From Taudactylus pleione (lineage: Eukaryota > Chordata > Amphibia > Anura > Myobatrachidae): 64,000 bases of DNA. Made by a program: the position numbers and the translations under genes. Within the stretch, counting starts at the first letter, position 1, and each line of letters begins with the position of its first letter. Shown in pieces: positions 40,001 to 50,803 of the stretch. The stretch lies in NCBI GenBank assembly GCA_031769625.1, contig JAUIMM010001245.1:1-64000 (forward strand), written 5' to 3'. The notes under the pieces are model-generated. The model did no database searches, was not told the DNA's origin, and saw only the letters and a program-made list of their open reading frames with translations.

Positions 40001-43000
40001 GAGACAGTTGTCAGCGCTGGCAGTGAGGAGAGGAGGAGACAGTTGTCCGCGCTGGCAGCGAAGAGTGGAAACAGTAGTCAGCGCTGGCAGTGAGGAGAGG
40101 AGGAGACAGTTCTCAGCGCTGGCAGCAAGGAGAGGAAACAGTAGTCAGCGCTGGCAGTGAGGAGAGGAGGAGACAGTTGTTAGCGCTGGCAGCGAGGATA
40201 GGAGACAGTTGTCAGCGCTGGCAGTGAGGAGAGGAGGAGACAGTTGTCCGCGCTGGCAGCGAAGAGTGGAAACAGTAGTCAGCGCTGGCAGTGAGGAGAG
40301 GAGGAGACAGTTGTCAGCACTGGCAGCGAGGGGAGGAAACAGTAGTCATCGCTGGCAGTGAGGAGAGGAGGAGACAGTTGTTAGCGCTGGCAGCGAGGAT
40401 AGGAGACAGTTGTCAGCGCTGGCAGTGAGGAGAGGAGGAGACAGTTGTCCGCGCTGGCAGCGAAGAGTGGAAACAGTAGTCAGCGCTGGCAGTGAGGAGA
40501 GGAGGAGACAGTTCTCAGCGCTGGCAGCGAGGAGAGGAAACAGTAGTCATCGCTGGCAGTGAGGAGAGGAGGAGACAGTTGTCAGCGCTGGCAGCGAGAG
40601 GAGGAGACAGTTGTCAGCGCTGGCAGTGAGGAGAGGAGGAGACAGTTGTCAGCGCTGGCAGTGAGGATTGGAGGAAGCAGTTGTCAGCGCTGGCAGCAAG
40701 GAGAGGAGACAGTTTTCAGCGCTGGCAGCGAGAGGAGGAGACAGTTGTCAGCGCTGGCAGTGAGGAGAGGAGGAGACAGTTGTCAGCGCTGGCAGTGAGG
40801 AGAGGAGACAGTTGTCAGCATTGGCAGTGAGGGGAGGAGACAGTAGTCAGTGCTGGCAGCGAGAGGAGGAGACAGTTGTCAGCACTGGCAGCGAGGGGAG
40901 GAAACAGTAGTCATCGCTGGCAGTGAGGAGAGGAGGAGACAGTTGTCAGCACTGGCAGTGAGGAGAGGAGGAGACAGTTGTTAGCGCTGGCAGCGAGGAT
41001 AGGAGACAGTTGTCAGCGCTGGCAGTGAGGAGAGGAGGAGACAGTTGTCCGCGCTGGCAGCGAAGAGTGGAAACAGTAGTCAGCGCTGGCAGTGAGGAGA
41101 GGAGGAGACAGTTCTCAGCGCTGGCAGCAAGGAGAGGAAACAGTAGTCAGCGCTGGCAGTGAGGAGAGGAGGAGACAGTTGTTAGCGCTGGCAGCGAGGA
41201 TAGGAGACAGTTGTCAGCGCTGGCAGTGAGGAGAGGAGGAGACAGTTGTCCGCGCTGGCAGCGAAGAGTGGAAACAGTAGTCAGCGCTGGCAGTGAGGAG
41301 AGGAGGAGACAGTTGTCAGCACTGGCAGCGAGGGGAGGAAACAGTAGTCATCGCTGGCAGTGAGGAGAGGAGGAGACAGTTGTCAGCACTGGCAGTGAGG
41401 AGAGGAGGAGACAGTTGTTAGCGCTGGCAGCGAGGATAGGAGACAGTTGTCAGCGCTGGCAGTGAGGAGAGGAGGAGACAGTTGTCCGCGCTGGCAGCGA
41501 AGAGTGGAAACAGTAGTCAGCGCTGGCAGTGAGGAGAGGAGGAGACAGTTCTCAGCGCTGGCAGCAAGGAGAGGAAACAGTAGTCAGCGCTGGCAGTGAG
41601 GAGAGGAGGAGACAGTTGTTAGCGCTGGCAGCGAGGATAGGAGACAGTTGTCAGCGCTGGCAGTGAGGAGAGGAGGAGACAGTTGTCCGCGCTGGCAGCG
41701 AAGAGTGGAAACAGTAGTCAGCGCTGGCAGTGAGGAGAGGAGGAGACAGTTGTCAGCACTGGCAGCGAGGGGAGGAAACAGTAGTCATCGCTGGCAGTGA
41801 GGAGAGGAGGAGACAGTTGTCAGCACTGGCAGTGAGGAGAGGAGGAGACAGTTGTTAGCGCTGGCAGCGAGGATAGGAGACAGTTGTCAGCGCTGGCAGT
41901 GAGGAGAGGAGGAGACAGTTGTCCGCGCTGGCAGCGAAGAGTGGAAACAGTAGTCAGCGCTGGCAGTGAGGAGAGGAGGAGACAGTTCTCAGCGCTGGCA
42001 GCAAGGAGAGGAAACAGTAGTCAGCGCTGGCAGTGAGGAGAGGAGGAGACAGTTGTTAGCGCTGGCAGCGAGGATAGGAGACAGTTGTCAGCGCTGGCAG
42101 TGAGGAGAGGAGGAGACAGTTGTCCGCGCTGGCAGCGAAGAGTGGAAACAGTAGTCAGCGCTGGCAGTGAGGAGAGGAGGAGACAGTTCTCAGCGCTGGC
42201 AGCGAGGATAGGAGACAGTTGTCAGCGCTGGCAGTGAGGAGAGGAGGAGACAGTTGTCCGCGCTGGCAGCGAAGAGTGGAAACAGTAGTCAGCGCTGGCA
42301 GTGAGGAGAGGAGGAGACAGTTCTCAGCGCTGGCAGCAAGGAGAGGAAACAGTAGTCAGCGCTGGCAGTGAGGAGAGGAGGAGACAGTTGTTAGCCCTGG
42401 CAGCGAGGATAGGAGACAGTTGTCAGCGCTGGCAGTGAGGAGAGGAGGAGACAGTTGTCCGCGCTGGCAGCGAAGAGTGGAAACAGTAGTCAGCGCTGGC
42501 AGTGAGGAGAGGAGGAGACAGTTGTCAGCACTGGCAGCGAGGGGAGGAAACAGTAGTCATCGCTGGCAGTGAGGAGAGGAGGAGACAGTTGTTAGCGCTG
42601 GCAGCGAGGATAGGAGACAGTTGTCAGCGCTGGCAGTGAGGAGAGGAGGAGACAGTTGTCCGCGCTGGCAGCGAAGAGTGGAAACAGTAGTCAGCGCTGG
42701 CAGTGAGGAGAGGAGGAGACAGTTCTCAGCGCTGGCAGCGAGGAGAGGAAACAGTAGTCATCGCTGGCAGTGAGGAGAGGAGGAGACAGTTGTCAGCGCT
42801 GGCAGCGAGAGGAGGAGACAGTTGTCAGCGCTGGCAGTGAGGAGAGGAGGAGACAGTTGTCAGCGCTGGCAGTGAGGATTGGAGGAAGCAGTTGTCAGCG
42901 CTGGCAGCAAGGAGAGGAGACAGTTTTCAGCGCTGGCAGCGAGAGGAGGAGACAGTTGTCAGCGCTGGCAGTGAGGAGAGGAGGAGACAGTTGTCAGCGC

Positions 43001-46000
43001 TGGCAGTGAGGAGAGGAGACAGTTGTCAGCATTGGCAGTGAGGGGAGGAGACAGTAGTCAGTGCTGGCAGCGAGAGGAGGAGACAGTTGTCAGCGCTGGC
43101 AGCGAGAGGAGGAGACAGTTGTCAGCGCTGGCAGTGAGGAGAGGAGGAGACAGTTGTCAGCGCTGGCAGCGAGGAGAGGAGACAGTTGTCAGCGCTGGCA
43201 GTGAGGAGAGGAGGAGACAGTTGTCAGTGCTGGCAGCGAAGAGAGGAAACAGTAGTCAATGCTGGCAGTGAGGAGAGGAGGAGACAGTTGTCAGCGCTGG
43301 CAGCGAGGGAGGAAACAGTAGTCAGCGCTGGCAGTGAGGAGAGGAGGAGACAGTTGTCAGCGCTGGCAGCGAGGAGAGGAGACAGTTGTCAGCGCTGGCA
43401 GTGAGGTGAGGAGACAGTTGTCAGCGCTGGCAATGAGGTGAGGAGACAGTTGTCAGCACTGGCAGTGAGGGGAGGAGACAGTAGTCAGTGCTGGCAGTGA
43501 GGGGAGGAGACAGTTGTCAGCGCTGGCAGTGAGGAGAGGAGGAGACAGTTGTCAGCACTGGCAGCGAGAGGAGGAGACAGTTGTCAGCGCTGGCAGTGAG
43601 GAGAGGAGGAGACACTTGTCAGCGCTGGCAGCAAGGAGAGGAAACAGTAGTCAGCGCTGGCAGTGAGGAGAGGAGGAGACAGTTGTCAGCGCTGGCAGTG
43701 AGGTGAGGAGACAGTTGTCAGCGCTGGCAGCGAGAGGAGACAGTTGTCAGCGCTGGCAGTGAGGTGAGGAGACAGTTGTCAGCGCTGGCAGCGAGAGGAG
43801 GAGACAGTTGTCAGCGCTGGCAGCAAGGAGAGGAAACAGTAGTCAGCGCTGGCAGTGAGGAGAGGAGGAGACAGTTGTCAGCGCTGGCAGTGAGGTGAGG
43901 AGACAGTTGTCAGCGCTGGCAGCGAGAGGAGGAGACAGTTGTCAGCGCTAGCAGTGAGGAGAGGAGGAGACAGTTGTCAGCGCTGGCAGTGAGGAGAGGA
44001 GGAAACAGTTGTCAGCGCTGGCAGCAAGGAGAGGAGACAGTTGTCAGCGCTGGCAGCGAGAGGAGGAGACAGTTGTCAGCGCTGGCAGTGAGGAGAGGAG
44101 GAGACAGTTGTCAGAGCTGGCAGTGAGGAGAGGAGACAGTTGTCAGCGCTGGCAGTGAGGGGAGGAGACAGTAGTCAGTGCTGGCAGCGAGAGGAGGAGA
44201 CAGTTGTCAGCGCTGGCAGCGAGAGGAGGAGACAGTTGTCAGCGCTGGCAGTGAGGAGAGGAGGAGACAGTTGTCAGCGCTGGCAGCGAGGAGAGGAGAC
44301 AGTTGTCAGCGCTGGCAGTGAGGAGAGGAGGAGACAGTTGTCAGCGCTGTCAGCGAAGAGAGGAAACAGTAGTCATCGCTGGCAGTGAGGAGAGGAGGAG
44401 ACAGTTGTCAGCACTGGCAGTGAGGAGAGGAGGAGACATTTGTCAGCGCTGGCAGCGAGGAGAGGAGACAGTTGTCAGTGCTGGCAGTGAGGAGAGGAGG
44501 AGACAGTTGTCAGCACTGGCAGCGAGGGGAGGAAACAGTAGTCATCGCTGGCAGTGAGGAGAGGAGGAGACAGTTGTCAGCACTGGCAGTGAGGAGAGGA
44601 GGAGACAGTTGTTAGCGCTGGCAGCGAGGATAGGAGACAGTTGTCAGCGCTGGCAGTGAGGAGAGGAGGAGACAGTTGTCCGCGCTGGCAGCGAAGAGTG
44701 GAAACAGTAGTCAGCGCTGGCAGTGAGGAGAGGAGGAGACAGTTCTCAGCGCTGGCAGCAAGGAGAGGAAACAGTAGTCAGCGCTGGCAGTGAGGAGAGG
44801 AGGAGACAGTTGTTAGCGCTGGCAGCGAGGATAGGAGACAGTTGTCAGCGCTGGCAGTGAGGAGAGGAGGAGACAGTTGTCCGCGCTGGCAGCGAAGAGT
44901 GGAAACAGTAGTCATCGCTGGCAGTGAGGAGAGGAGGAGACAGTTGTCAGCACTGGCAGTGAGGAGAGGAGGAGACATTTGTCAGCGCTGGCAGCGAGGA
45001 GAGGAGACAGTTGTCAGTGCTGGCAGTGAGGAGAGGAGGAGACAGTTGTCAGCACTGGCAGCGAGGGGAGGAAACAGTAGTCATCGCTGGCAGTGAGGAG
45101 AGGAGGAGACAGTTGTCAGCACTGGCAGTGAGGAGAGGAGGAGACAGTTGTTAGCGCTGGCAGCGAGGATAGGAGACAGTTGTCAGCGCTGGCAGTGAGG
45201 AGAGGAGGAGACAGTTGTCCGCGCTGGCAGCGAAGAGTGGAAACAGTAGTCAGCGCTGGCAGTGAGGAGAGGAGGAGACAGTTCTCAGCGCTGGCAGCAA
45301 GGAGAGGAAACAGTAGTCAGCGCTGGCAGTGAGGAGAGGAGGAGACAGTTGTTAGCGCTGGCAGCGAGGATAGGAGACAGTTGTCAGCGCTGGCAGTGAG
45401 GAGAGGAGGAGACAGTTGTCCGCGCTGGCAGCGAAGAGTGGAAACAGTAGTCAGCGCTGGCAGTGAGGAGAGGAGGAGACAGTTGTCAGCACTGGCAGCG
45501 AGGGGAGGAAACAGTAGTCATCGCTGGCAGTGAGGAGAGGAGGAGACAGTTGTCAGCACTGGCAGTGAGGAGAGGAGGAGACAGTTGTTAGCGCTGGCAG
45601 CGAGGATAGGAGACAGTTGTCAGCGCTGGCAGTGAGGAGAGGAGACAGTTGTCCGCGCTGGCAGCGAAGAGTGGAAACAGTAGTCAGCGCTGGCAGTGAG
45701 GAGAGGAGGAGACAGTTCTCAGCGCTGGCAGCAAGGAGAGGAAACAGTAGTCAGCGCTGGCAGTGAGGAGAGGAGGTGACAGTTGTTAGCGCTGGCAGCG
45801 AGGATAGGAGACAGTTGTCAGCGCTGGCAGTGAGGAGAGGAGGAGACAGTTGTCCGCGCTGGCAGCGAAGAGTGGAAACAGTAGTCAGCGCTGGTAGTGA
45901 GGAGAGGAGGAGACAGTTGTCAGCACTGGCAGCGAGGGGAGGAAACAGTAGTCATCGCTGGCAGTGAGGAGAGGAGGAGACAGTTGTCAGCACTGGCAGT

Positions 46001-46710
46001 GAGGAGAGGAGGAGACAGTTGTTAGCGCTGGCAGCGAGGATAGGAGACAGTTGTCAGCGCTGGCAGTGAGGAGAGGAGGAGACAGTTGTCCGCGCTGGCA
46101 GCGAAGAGTGGAAACAGTAGTCAGCGCTGGCAGTGAGGAGAGGAGGAGACAGTTCTCAGCGCTGGCAGCGAGGATAGGAGACAGTTGTCAGCGCTGGCAG
46201 TGAGGAGAGGAGGAGACAGTTGTCCGCGCTGGCAGCGAAGAGTGGAAACAGTAGTCAGCGCTGGCAGTGAGGAGAGGAGGAGACAGTTCTCAGCGCTGGC
46301 AGCAAGGAGAGGAAACAGTAGTCAGCGCTGGCAGTGAGGAGAGGAGGAGACAGTTGTTAGCGCTGGCAGCGAGGATAGGAGACAGTTGTCAGCGCTGGCA
46401 GTGAGGAGAGGAGGAGACAGTTGTCCGCGCTGGCAGCGAAGAGTGGAAACAGTAGTCAGCGCTGGCAGTGAGGAGAGGAGGAGACAGTTGTCAGCACTGG
46501 CAGCGAGGGGAGGAAACAGTAGTCATCGCTGGCAGTGAGGAGAGGAGGAGACAGTTGTTAGCGCTGGCAGCGAGGATAGGAGACAGTTGTCAGCGCTGGC
46601 AGTGAGGAGAGGAGGAGACAGTTGTCCGCGCTGGCAGCGAAGAGTGGAAACAGTAGTCAGCGCTGGCAGTGAGGAGAGGAGGAGACAGTTCTCAGCGCTG
46701 GCAGCGAGGA
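28075..46710. repeat. 4,170-bp higher-order repeat, about five copies, one truncated
   Basis: Copies begin near 28075, 32245, 36415, 40585 and 42796. The first three are spaced exactly 4,170 bp. The fourth is only 2,211 bp because about 1,959 bp is missing at about 40.87 kb, where the pattern jumps from the early to the middle part of the repeat. The fifth resumes the full pattern (offset 6,381 from the third, 6,378 after a 3-bp loss near 45.65 kb) and runs to the retrotransposon junction. Copies differ by only a handful of bases seen by eye, for example GAGGTTAGG at about 30648 against GAGGATAGG, TTAGTGCTGG at about 35038, GGTGAGTAGAC at about 37384 and TTAGCCCTGG at about 42394. Inside each copy, the second half contains a sub-repeat of about 437 bp marked by TTAGCGCTGG, GCGAGGATAGG and TCCGCGCTGG. 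Confidence 0.9.
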
Positions 46711-46753
46711 GAGGAGACAGTTGTCAGCGCTGGCCGAGAGGTAAGGAGACAAT

Positions 46754-47023
46754 GGTAGACGAAATCTGTATAGGATTGAGGATAGATAAGATTGATGGTT
46801 TCTGCAAGGTGTTTTTGTATATGACAGCCTGGTTGGCTGAGTGAAGGGTTTGTGTCAGGTGGCCAGATCATCCTATAGGCAGAGGGATAGGAGGAGTTAA
46901 ATGGAGGATATATAAGGAAGGGTTAGAGGGCAGCTCAGCCTCTTTTGCAGTGGAATTTCGGAAAGGCTGAGTATCTCTGGCATATTTATCCTATTTACTT
47001 TGTTACCACTGTCTTTTTTCACC
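46754..47023 (+). other. 5' leader of the retrotransposon
   Basis: This is non-coding sequence between the left junction and the gag ATG. It holds a TATA box (46909-46916) and a pyrimidine-rich segment just downstream (about 46934-46950) where transcription would be expected to start. A purine-rich patch at about 46880-46908 precedes the TATA box. The outer end includes ATCTGTAT (46763-46770), which also occurs in inverted orientation near the right end of the element. Confidence 0.6.
46909..46916 (+). promoter_or_regulatory. TATA box of the retrotransposon promoter
   Basis: TATATAAG is a full match to the TATA consensus and lies about 108 bp upstream of the gag ATG. A plausible initiator region, CAGCTCAGCCTCTT, lies about 20-30 bp downstream. 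The position is right for an internal promoter of a tyrosine-recombinase retrotransposon. This is inferred from sequence alone. Confidence 0.55.
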
Positions 47024-49216
47024 ATGTCTCGTCCTCGTCGCGATGCCCCCCCTCCCCGCTGGCTGGCTGAATTTTCGTGCCCTCTGCGCTCTGTTCCCGC
47101 CCGCTTATCTCCCCCAACCTCCCCTTCCCAGTTTCATTCATCCACCCCGAGCGGCTCTGCCCCCCTTGTCATCGGCCCCCCAGCGGCTGCTGGGTCCGCT
47201 CCCTCCTCTGCCTGCACTCTTTCCCCGCGTGCTTCTGCAGCTGGCGCGCCTACATCCCCACCTCGCCCCGGCGCCAGCTCTTCTGGCAGCATCGCGGTCC
47301 CTGCTTCTCCAGCGCGCGACGGGTCTGCGCATCCCTGTCCGCTCACCCTCTCTTCGGTCAGCGTCGCGTCTCCTTTGGCGCTGCTGGGGTCCCCTTGCAC
47401 ACCTGCTTTGCCTGCGGCTCCGGCGGGGGCTCTCGGCGGCGTCAGTCACGTGCGCGCCGCATTTTCCGCGGGTCTCCCCATTCAAGCAGCGGAGGTCACC
47501 TGACCTCAGCCCCGTCCTGGCCTCATGTTGGGTCCGGTGGTGTCGTGGCCACCGCGGCTGCGACCTCTGCCGCTTTGATTTCCGGTGGCCCAGCCGGCCT
47601 GGCCCATGCGGCGGGCCCGGCGGCCATCTTGCCTCAGGCGGCCATTTTAGGTGCGGGGTCTCCCTATTTCCCAGGCACCTTTCCACATTTTTCGGGGGGT
47701 TTGGCGCAGCGTTTAAGCTCCCCAACTTTTCCCGCTACTCCATTTGCTGGAGTATCATTTGGGCACGTTGTGCCGGTTTCTATTCAACCCCCATGGTACA
47801 CCCCAGCCGGCAGCCAGGCACCCTCCTTTAATGCACCACCCCCCCTTTCTATGGCAGGCCCTTCTTGGGGTCAGACTTCTTGGAGCTCAGGCATAGCTCC
47901 TCCGATTTTGTCATCTTCTGTTGCTGTTCCTCCTGCCCACTTTTATTCTCCCCATTTCGCGGCCCCTCCTTCGGCATATCCTCCTGCTTTTCAGCATGCG
48001 CAGTTTCAGTACCCGTACCTGCCAGCTTGGCAAGTTTACCCACCTGCAGCGGCTGCGCCACCGCCTTTGCCCCCAGTTTCCTCTTTCAGCACACACTCCG
48101 GCCAAACTGCCTCTGTTTTTCCCCCGCCCAGTTTGTCGCCTCCTGCGCGGGCGCCAGCCATTCCGCCTCCTGTCCCTTCCCACCCCGGAGGTTTCCGGGT
48201 CCGTTTCTGCGGTGGCTCACACGTCTTCCTTAGTTCCAGGCCTTGAAGTATCTGATGGTCCAAGTGGTGAGGTGTCCGCAGTTCTTTCATTGCCTGCTTC
48301 GGGACAGGAAGATTCGGCACCGGTATCTGAAGCTGTGGCGCCGTCAAGGGAGAAGTCTGCTGAAGCGGGTCCGCTTCCATCTGGTTCTGGTGAGTATGAA
48401 ACTCCTTTGTCTTCTTCTGACTCTTCTTCTTCTTCATCTCACTCTTCTGGTTCCCCCGCTCGCCCCCGTAAAATTGCTAGACTGGTTGCGCGGCGGCTGG
48501 CGAAAAAGTCAGGTGGCGAGACTAGGAGGTCTGATGAGTCAGGGGCAAAAGCGCAGGAAGCAGGGGCAGATACAGTGCATTGCGCGAATACTGCGGTGCT
48601 ACGAGGCTTACGGAAAAGTGTAAAAGGCAAAATTCGCAATGGGAAATTTGTAGACCTGTTTTCACTCACAGATGACATGAGGAAAGGTTTGGTGCAGGCT
48701 AAAAAATCGGGAGGCATAGGAGAAGATGCTTTTTGCAACTTTAATACGTGGTTGAAAGGCATGCTCATATTTGCGACATGTTATTTGGAGACCAGGGCGC
48801 AGGAGCACGTTAACATTCTCAGGTATCTATTTTTAGTGCTCGACATGTTCGTCAGGTCTCGTAACTTGGCATGGCGTGAATATGATTCACAATTTAGGAA
48901 AAAACATGACAGTTCTTTAGTTATTCCTTTCGGGGTTAAGGATGTTGAAGTCTGGTTAGAGGTCTCTCAACAGCGTCGGCCTCCGTTGGACGGTGCGCCT
49001 CCTCGGAAAAGCTATGCTGCCACCAGACAGGGGTCGACAGGAGTGGGGAGAGGGAAATGCTTTGCCTACAACGACTCCAAATGTACTAGGGGGTCGGGGT
49101 GTCGCTTTCGCCACTCCTGTCGTCTCTGCGGAGGTGAGCATCCGGCCAAGGACTGTCGACGTGGGGCAGGAGGTATTCCCCAGGACCGTGCTGAGGGCCC
49201 CAAGAGTGCTAGTTAA
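47024..49216 (+). pseudogene. gag: Gag-like protein, two frame breaks
   Basis: This is the presumed nucleocapsid/structural protein of the element. The start is the ATG at 47024 in a good context (CACCATGT), opening MSRPRRDAPPP. The first about 155 residues are rich in Pro, Ala and Ser. That frame stops at 47501-47503, but the proline-rich reading continues in another frame from about 47.45 to 48.19 kb (for example PPAAAAPPPLPP), and then returns to the first frame near 48.18 kb at a C run. After a Ser-rich acidic linker and a basic patch (about 48.46-48.55 kb) comes a conserved core at about 48.64-48.96 kb with motifs such as FNTWLKGM and WREYDSQFRKK, typical of DIRS-order Gag. The C-terminus has a CCCH finger (C-x7-C-x5-C-x3-H, 49058-49114) and a knuckle-like C-x2-C-x3-H-x4-C (49118-49156). 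The stop is TAA at 49214-49216. One apparent base loss and one apparent gain cancel out, so the C-terminal half is in the starting frame. Confidence 0.75.
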
Positions 49217-50803
49217 GGCTTGTTCTCCAGTCCGTTTAGATTCTCTTATTAGATGGTTACATTTATACCCATGTAGAGAGGATGCACTTTTTCTTTACGA
49301 AGGTTTTTCAGTAGGTTTTCGTTTACCCATTGACAGGCAGTTGATTGTTAGGGCATCCCAGAATTTGCGCTCTGCCAGGGATTTTCCCGGGGAATTGAGG
49401 GTTAAGGTGTGTGCGGAGGTTTTGCTGGGGAGGATGGAGGGTCCTTTTCCTTGTCCTCCCTTGCATAATCTCTGTATTTCTCCAGTTGGCGTAGTTCCTA
49501 AAAAAGTGCCGGGCAAGTTTCGGTTGATTCAGCATCTTTCATATCCGCAGGGAGGTTCTGTTAATGATGCCATACCAGAGAATTGTCGTAGGGTAGTTTA
49601 CCAATCATTTGACGATACCTTGAATTTAGTTCGTAGTTTTGGACATGGCGCTTTGTTGGCTAAATTAGATATAGAATCAGGTTTTCGTTTATTACCAATG
49701 CATCCTGAGGCCATGAGATTTCTGGGTTTTAGGTTAGATTCGGGCTATTTTGTAGATAAGTGTTTACCTATGGGCTGCGCGGTTTCCTGTGCCTATTTTG
49801 AGAAATTCAGCTCCTTTCTTCAGTGGTGTCTCCATGCCGGGACCGGAAAAACGGGCATAGCACACTATTTAGATGATTTTCTCTTTATGGGTCCAGGAAG
49901 AAGTGACGTTTGTGCTGACCTCCTTTTTTCTGCGCAGTCCTTATTTAGAGTGTTCCCGTTGCTAACGAGAAGACAGAGGGTCCGTCTGTTTGTTTATCTT
50001 ATTTGGGAATTGAGATAGATACGATAGAGGGCTGTTGTAGACTTCCCATTGATAAGGTTGAGAAGCTGCGTGGTCTTATTGAGGTCTGCTTAGCAGAGGA
50101 TTCAGTAAGGTTACGTAGAGTTCAGTCTCTCCTCGGCTCTTTAAATTTTGCTTGCCGTTTTATTCCTGTGGGTAGGGTCTTTTGTAGAATATTGGAGAGG
50201 GCAACAGCTGGCGTGGTTCGGCCGCATCACTACATTCGCCTGTCCGCGGTGATAAAGGAGGATCTTCGCATGTGGAATAGATTTTTGATACACTTTAATG
50301 GTGAACGCATTTGGCCTTCGCCTCCATTAGCGAACAGTTCGTTGCAACTTTTTACGGATGCGGCTGGATCATCCGGTTTTGGGGCCTTTTTCAATGGGGA
50401 ATGGTGCGCGGCTCCGTGGCCGATAGCTTGGCGTGAAGAGGGTTTGACGGATAACTTGTTGCTGCTGGAACTTTTTCCAATTGTCGTATCAGTTGAACTT
50501 TGGTCCGTGCGACTGAGCAACTGTCATGTAGTATTTTGGTGCGACAATTTGGGTGTGGTTCATGCCATCAACAATCAGCGTTCGTCTTCGCATTTTGTTT
50601 TGCGTTTGCTCCGACATTTAGTTTTGCACTGCTTGGAGTTTAATATTAGATTCAGGGCGAAGCATGTGCCAGGGGTGTGTAATGACATTGCAGACGCGCT
50701 GTCCCGATTTCAATTTGATCGCTTCCGGGCGCTGGTGCCGTCGGCTTCTAATGTTGGTTTGGTCTGCCCCTCGTTTGTGTGGCAGATTATCAGGCCGGCT
50801 TAG
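49191..50803 (+). pseudogene. pol: Reverse transcriptase and RNase H (pol), one frame break
   Basis: This encodes the polymerase that copies the element RNA into DNA and the RNase H that removes the RNA strand. The frame is open from upstream of 48993, but recognisable homology starts near 49.2 kb, just past the gag stop. Pol is +1 relative to gag and has no suitable ATG, so it was probably made by frameshifting or reinitiation. RT motifs are FRLIQHLS, the motif A aspartate in AKLDIESGF (codon 49668), MGCAVSCAYFE, and the active-site YLDD (49866-49877). The frame is lost between about 49950 and 49985, where a single-base loss would explain the shift. Downstream reading resumes with YLGIEID and continues into RNase H: TDAAGSSG (Asp codon 50357), ELFPIV, WCDNLGVV and the terminal NDIADALSRF. 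The domain ends near PSFVWQI; the stop is TAG at 50801-50803. No aspartic protease or DDE integrase is present. Confidence 0.85.

Larger units (their letters stand above)
1..46753. repeat. Left block of a 29/32/35-bp satellite array
   Basis: Uninterrupted tandem repeats cover the whole stretch. Each unit has a near-palindromic core, TGTCAGCGCTGGCA, whose inner 8 bp CAGCGCTG is a perfect palindrome. A purine-only tail of GAG/GGA triplets follows, often containing the mirror-symmetric GAGGAGAGGAG, then ACAGT leads to the next core. Common lengths are 35, 32 and 29 bp, differing by whole purine triplets; units with 1-bp indels are rare. Recurrent variants are AGTCAGTGCTGG, TCAGCACTGG, TTAGCGCTGG, TCCGCGCTGG and TCTCAGCGC in the core, and GCGAGG, GTGAGG or GCAAGG after it. 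Long stop-free frames here are compositional and lack ATG starts. No other gene, RNA or mobile element is visible in this block. The function is unknown; a heterochromatic satellite is the natural reading. Confidence 0.97.

Noticed and set aside
25315..44978. Minus-strand open frames in the satellite (about 65 codons, Ser/Leu-rich)
   Set aside because: They are reverse complements of the same units and share the compositional cause.
439..46700. Many open frames of 60-195 codons with SALAV, CQRWQ and TVVSAGSEE motifs
   Set aside because: They are the three frames of the satellite unit, start at TTG or GTG rather than ATG, and end wherever CAGTGA occurs in phase. There is no domain and no codon-use signal.
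46587..46844. Open frame running from satellite into the element's left end
   Set aside because: It is a chance read-through of the junction with no ATG context and no recognisable domain.
47134..48437. Several minus-strand open frames opposite the gag region
   Set aside because: They are shadows of the GC- and pyrimidine-rich proline-coding strand.
48531..48538. CTGATGAG resembling a hammerhead ribozyme core
   Set aside because: It lies in the gag coding region with no matching GAAA segment and stems nearby.
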